NCBI RefSeq assembly: GCF_031143425.1
Contig: NW_027150024.1
Location: forward strand, 86,001-150,000
Source: Pleurodeles waltl
Lineage: Eukaryota > Chordata > Amphibia > Caudata > Salamandridae
Direction of reading: 5' to 3'
DNA length: 64,000 nt
The notes beneath the pieces are model-generated. The model was not told where the DNA came from. It saw nothing but the letters and a program-made list of their open reading frames with translations, and ran no database searches. Below, piece by piece: positions 61,290 through 64,000 of this stretch (positions within the stretch are counted from its first letter, which is position 1; each line of letters begins with the position of its first letter). A program made the translations under genes and the position numbers.

Positions 61290-63970
61290 GGTTTGCAAAG
61301 GATTCTGGGTAACAGAACCTGGTCAGAGCCCCGCAAGTCACCCCATCTTGGATTACCCTAGGTCTCTAGTTTTCAAAAATGCACAGGTTTGGTAGGTTTC
61401 CGCAGGTGCCGGCTGAGCTACAGGCCAAAATCTACAGGTAGGCACTTTGCAAAAAACACCTCTGTTTTCTTTCAAAATATTTGATGTGTCCACGTTGCGT
61501 TTTGGGGCATTTCCTGTCGCGGGCGCTAGACCTACCCACACAAGTGAGGTATCATTTTTATCGGGAGACTTGGGGGGACGCTGGGTGGAAGGACATTTGT
61601 GGCTCCTCTCAGAATCCAGAACTTTCTGTCACCGAAATGTGAGGAAAACTTGTTTTTTTAGCCACTTTTTGAGGTTTGCAAAGGATTCTGGGTAACAGAA
61701 CCTGGTCAGAGCCCCGCAAGTCACCCCATCTTGGATTACCCTAGGTCTCTAGTTTTCAAAAATGCACAGGTTTGGTAGGTTTCCCTAGGTGCCGGCTGAG
61801 CTAGAGGCCAAAATCTACAGGTAGGCACTTTGCAAAAAACACCTCTGTTTTCTTTCCAAAAATTTGATGTGTCCACGTTGCGTTTTGGGGCATTTCCTGT
61901 CGCGGGCGCTAGGCCTTCCCACACAAGTGAGGTATCATTTTTATCGGGAGACTTGGGGGGATGCTGGGTGGAAGGAAATTTGTGGCTCCTCTCAGATTCC
62001 AGAACTTTCTGTCACCGAAATGTGAGGAAAAACTGTTTTTTTTGCCACTTTTTGAGGTTTGCAAAGGATTCTGGGTAACAGAACCTGGTCAGAGCCCCGC
62101 AAGTCACCCCATCTTGGATTCCCCTAGGTCTCTAGTTTTCAAAAATGCACAGGTTTGGTAGGTTTCCCCAGGTGCCGGCTGAGCTAGAGGCAAAAATCTA
62201 CAGGTAGGCACATGGCAAAAAACACCTCTGTTTTCTTTCAAAATATTTGATGTGTCCACGTTGCGTTTTGGGGCATTTCCTGTCACGGGCGCTAGGCCTA
62301 CCCACACAAGTGAGATATCATTTTTATCGGAAGACTTGGGGGGACGCTGGGTGGAAGGAAATTTGTGGCTCCTCTCAGATTCCAGAAGTTTCTGTCACCG
62401 AAATGTGAGGAAAACTTGTTTTTTTAGCCACTTTTTGAGGTTTGCAAAGGATTCTGGGTAACAGAACCTGGTCAGAGCCCCGCAAGTCACCCCATCTTGG
62501 ATTCCCCTAGGTCTCTAGTTTTAAAAAATGCACAGGTTTGGTAGGTTTCCCTAGGTGCCGGCTGAGCTAGAGGCCAAAATCTACAGGTAGGCACTTTGCA
62601 AAAAACACCTCTGTTTTCTTTCCAAAAATTTGATGTGTCCACGTTGCGTTTTGGGGCATTTCCTGTTGCGGGCGCTAGGCCTACCCACACAAGTGAGGTA
62701 TCATTTTTATCGGGAGACTTGGGGGGATGCTGGGTGGAAGGAAATTTGTGGCTCCTCTCAGATTCCAGAACTTTGTGTCACCGAAATGTGAGGAAAACCT
62801 GTTTTTTTTGCCACTTTTTGAGGTTTGCAAAGGATTCTGGGTAACAGAACCTGGTCAGAGCCCCGCAAGTCACCCCATCTTGGATTCCCCTAGGTCTCTA
62901 GTTTTCAAAAATGCACAGGTTTGGTAGGTTTCCCTAGGTGCCGGCTGAGCTAGAGGCCAAAATGTACAGGCAGGCACTTTGCAAAAAACAGCTGTGTTTT
63001 CTGTCAAAAAATGGGATGTGTCCACGTTGTGTTTTGGGGCATTTCCTGTCGCGTGCGCTAGGCCTACCCACACAAGTGAGGTATCATTTTTATCGGGAGA
63101 CTTAGGGGGACGCTGGGTGGATGGAAATTTGTGGCTCCTTTCAGATTCCAGAACTTTCTGTCACCGAAATGTGAGGAAAACTTGTTTTTATAGCCACTTT
63201 TTGAGGTTTGCAAAGGATTCTGGGTAACAGAACCTGGTCAGAGCCCCGCAAGTCACCCCATCTTGGATTACACTAGGTCTCTAGTTTTAAAAAATGCACA
63301 GGTTTGGTAGGTTTCCGCAGGTGGCGGCTGAGCTAGAGGCCAAAATCTACAGGTAGGCACTTTGCAAAAAACACCTCTGTTTTCTTTCAAAATATTTGAT
63401 GTGTCCACGTTGCGTTTTGGGGCATTTCCTGTTGCGGGCGCTAGGCCTACCCACACAAGTGAGGTATCATTTTTATCGTGAGACTTGGGGGGACGCTAGG
63501 TGGAAGGAAATTTGTGGCTCCTCTCAGAATCCAGAACTTTCTGTCACCGAAATGTGAGTAAAACTTGTTTTTTTAGCCACTTTTTGAGGTTTGCAAAAGA
63601 TTCTGGGTAACAGAACCTGGTCAGAGCCCCGCAAGTCACCCCATCTTGGATTCCCCTAGGTCTCTAGTTTTCAAAAATGCACAGGTTTAGTAGGTTTCCC
63701 TAGGTGCCGGCTGAGCTAGAGGCCAAAATCTACAGGTAGGCACTTTGCAAAAAACACCTCTGTTTTCTTTCCAAAAATTTGATGTGTCCACGTTGCGTTT
63801 TGGGGCATTTCCTGTTGCGGGCGCTAGGCCTACCCAAACAAGTGAGGTATCATTTTTATCGGGAGACTTGGGGGGATGCTGGGAGGAAGGAAATGTGTGG
63901 CTCCTCTCAGATTCCAGAACTTTCTGTCACCGAAATGTGAGGAAAACCTGTTTTTTTTGCCACTTTTTGA

Positions 63971-64000
63971 GGTTTGCAAAGGATTCTGGGTAACAGAACC
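63971..64000. repeat. Partial monomer 168
   Basis: The first 30 bp of a further monomer. The array continues beyond the window. Confidence 0.95.

Larger units (their letters stand above)
1..64000. repeat. Tandem satellite array, about 383-bp monomer, 167 complete copies
   Basis: The motif ggtttgc starts at position 1 and recurs head to tail at 384, 767, 1149, 1532 and so on up to 63971, with no inversion and no foreign insertion. Nearly all spacings are 382, 383, 384 or 386 bp. The exceptions are 372 bp (monomer 39, an 11-bp deletion) and 385 bp (monomer 9, two 1-bp insertions). Length changes are tied to monomer type, such as T-tract length or a 3-bp insertion. No part of the window over 300 bp falls outside the array. 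Array position on a chromosome (centromeric, pericentromeric or interstitial) cannot be told from the sequence. A length of 383 bp is close to two nucleosome repeats, which is suggestive only. Confidence 0.99.
60908..64000. repeat. Right region: C''-B-A-E-A-C-B-A, start of another rearranged unit
   Basis: Monomers 160-163 mirror 34-37 (C''-B-A-E, the B with gctacagg). Monomer 163 (62056-62438) is E up to cagattcc but has gtgagg rather than gagagg near its end and leads straight to a phase-3-like A, so one B is missing. Monomer 165 is phase 4. Monomer 166 (63205-63587) mixes gattacactagg (phase 5), gtggcggctg and tatcgtgag (phase 2) and gtgagtaaaac (phase 6). Confidence 0.8.

Noticed and set aside
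64..63993. Hundreds of recurrent short open frames (62-83 codons on both strands, a few of 96-128)
   Set aside because: They overlap on opposite strands in the same monomer, exist in every type, and end within a monomer because 383 is not a multiple of three. The longer ones appear when a T tract changes by one base or two monomers recombine. No domain, signal peptide or codon pattern is recognisable.
1..64000. CRISPR array
   Set aside because: The repeats are about 383 bp, directly adjacent, and have no unique spacers.
1..64000. CENP-B box
   Set aside because: I looked for the TTCG....A..CGGG core on both strands of the reference monomer. The TTCG complement in caccgaaatg is not spaced from a CCCG as required. 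A centromeric role is neither supported nor excluded.
1..64000. RNA polymerase III promoter or tRNA-derived origin
   Set aside because: No convincing A box plus B box pair is present in the monomer; ggtctctag and gctgagctagagg are only loosely similar.
1..64000. rDNA spacer or telomeric repeat
   Set aside because: No rRNA-like sequence and no short telomere-type motif is present in tandem anywhere in the window.

Overview
The whole 64 kb window is one uninterrupted satellite DNA array. I find no gene, RNA gene, mobile element or unique sequence in it. Taking the start of the window as monomer position 1, the motif ggtttgc (or a one-base variant) recurs every 382-386 bp. The only exceptions are one 372-bp and one 385-bp spacing with visible indels. 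This gives 167 complete monomers, all in the same orientation (mean about 383 bp), plus 30 bp of a 168th. The array runs off both ends of the window.

The monomers fall into five recurrent types, A to E, told apart mainly by the central 50 bp and by a handful of CpG/TpG/CpA positions. Between about 13.8 and 60.9 kb they are arranged in a higher-order repeat (HOR). The basic unit is 17 monomers (about 6.5 kb), in the order E-B-A-C-A-C-A-D-B-A-C-B-A-C-D-B-A, here called phases 1-17. Successive units are: a complete 17-mer (13,788-20,289); a 5-mer lacking 12 phases (20,290-22,204); two nearly identical 25-mers in which phases 4-11 are duplicated (22,205-31,786 and 31,787-41,367); a 16-mer (41,368-47,499); a second, independent 5-mer lacking 12 phases (47,500-49,415); a 17-mer (49,416-55,927, with a hybrid monomer at phase 16); and a scrambled stretch with a duplicated trimer and skipped phases (55,928-60,907).

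The left 13.8 kb has no regular 17-phase order. It carries local duplications (a 1,148-bp trimer twice, a 1,533-bp tetramer twice) and monomer variants that are absent from the HOR core. One of these left-hand variant strings (C''-B-A-E) returns at 60.9-62.4 kb, where a new, partly rearranged HOR unit seems to begin.

Organism: frequent CpG to TpG/CpA differences fit a methylated, probably vertebrate, genome. The monomer resembles, from memory and unchecked, an abundant repeat I associate with salamander genomes, where it lies next to transposon-like sequence. This is a weak assignment. The open reading frames of 62-128 codons that recur in every monomer are a by-product of repetition. The monomer length is not a multiple of three, so no frame survives from one monomer to the next.
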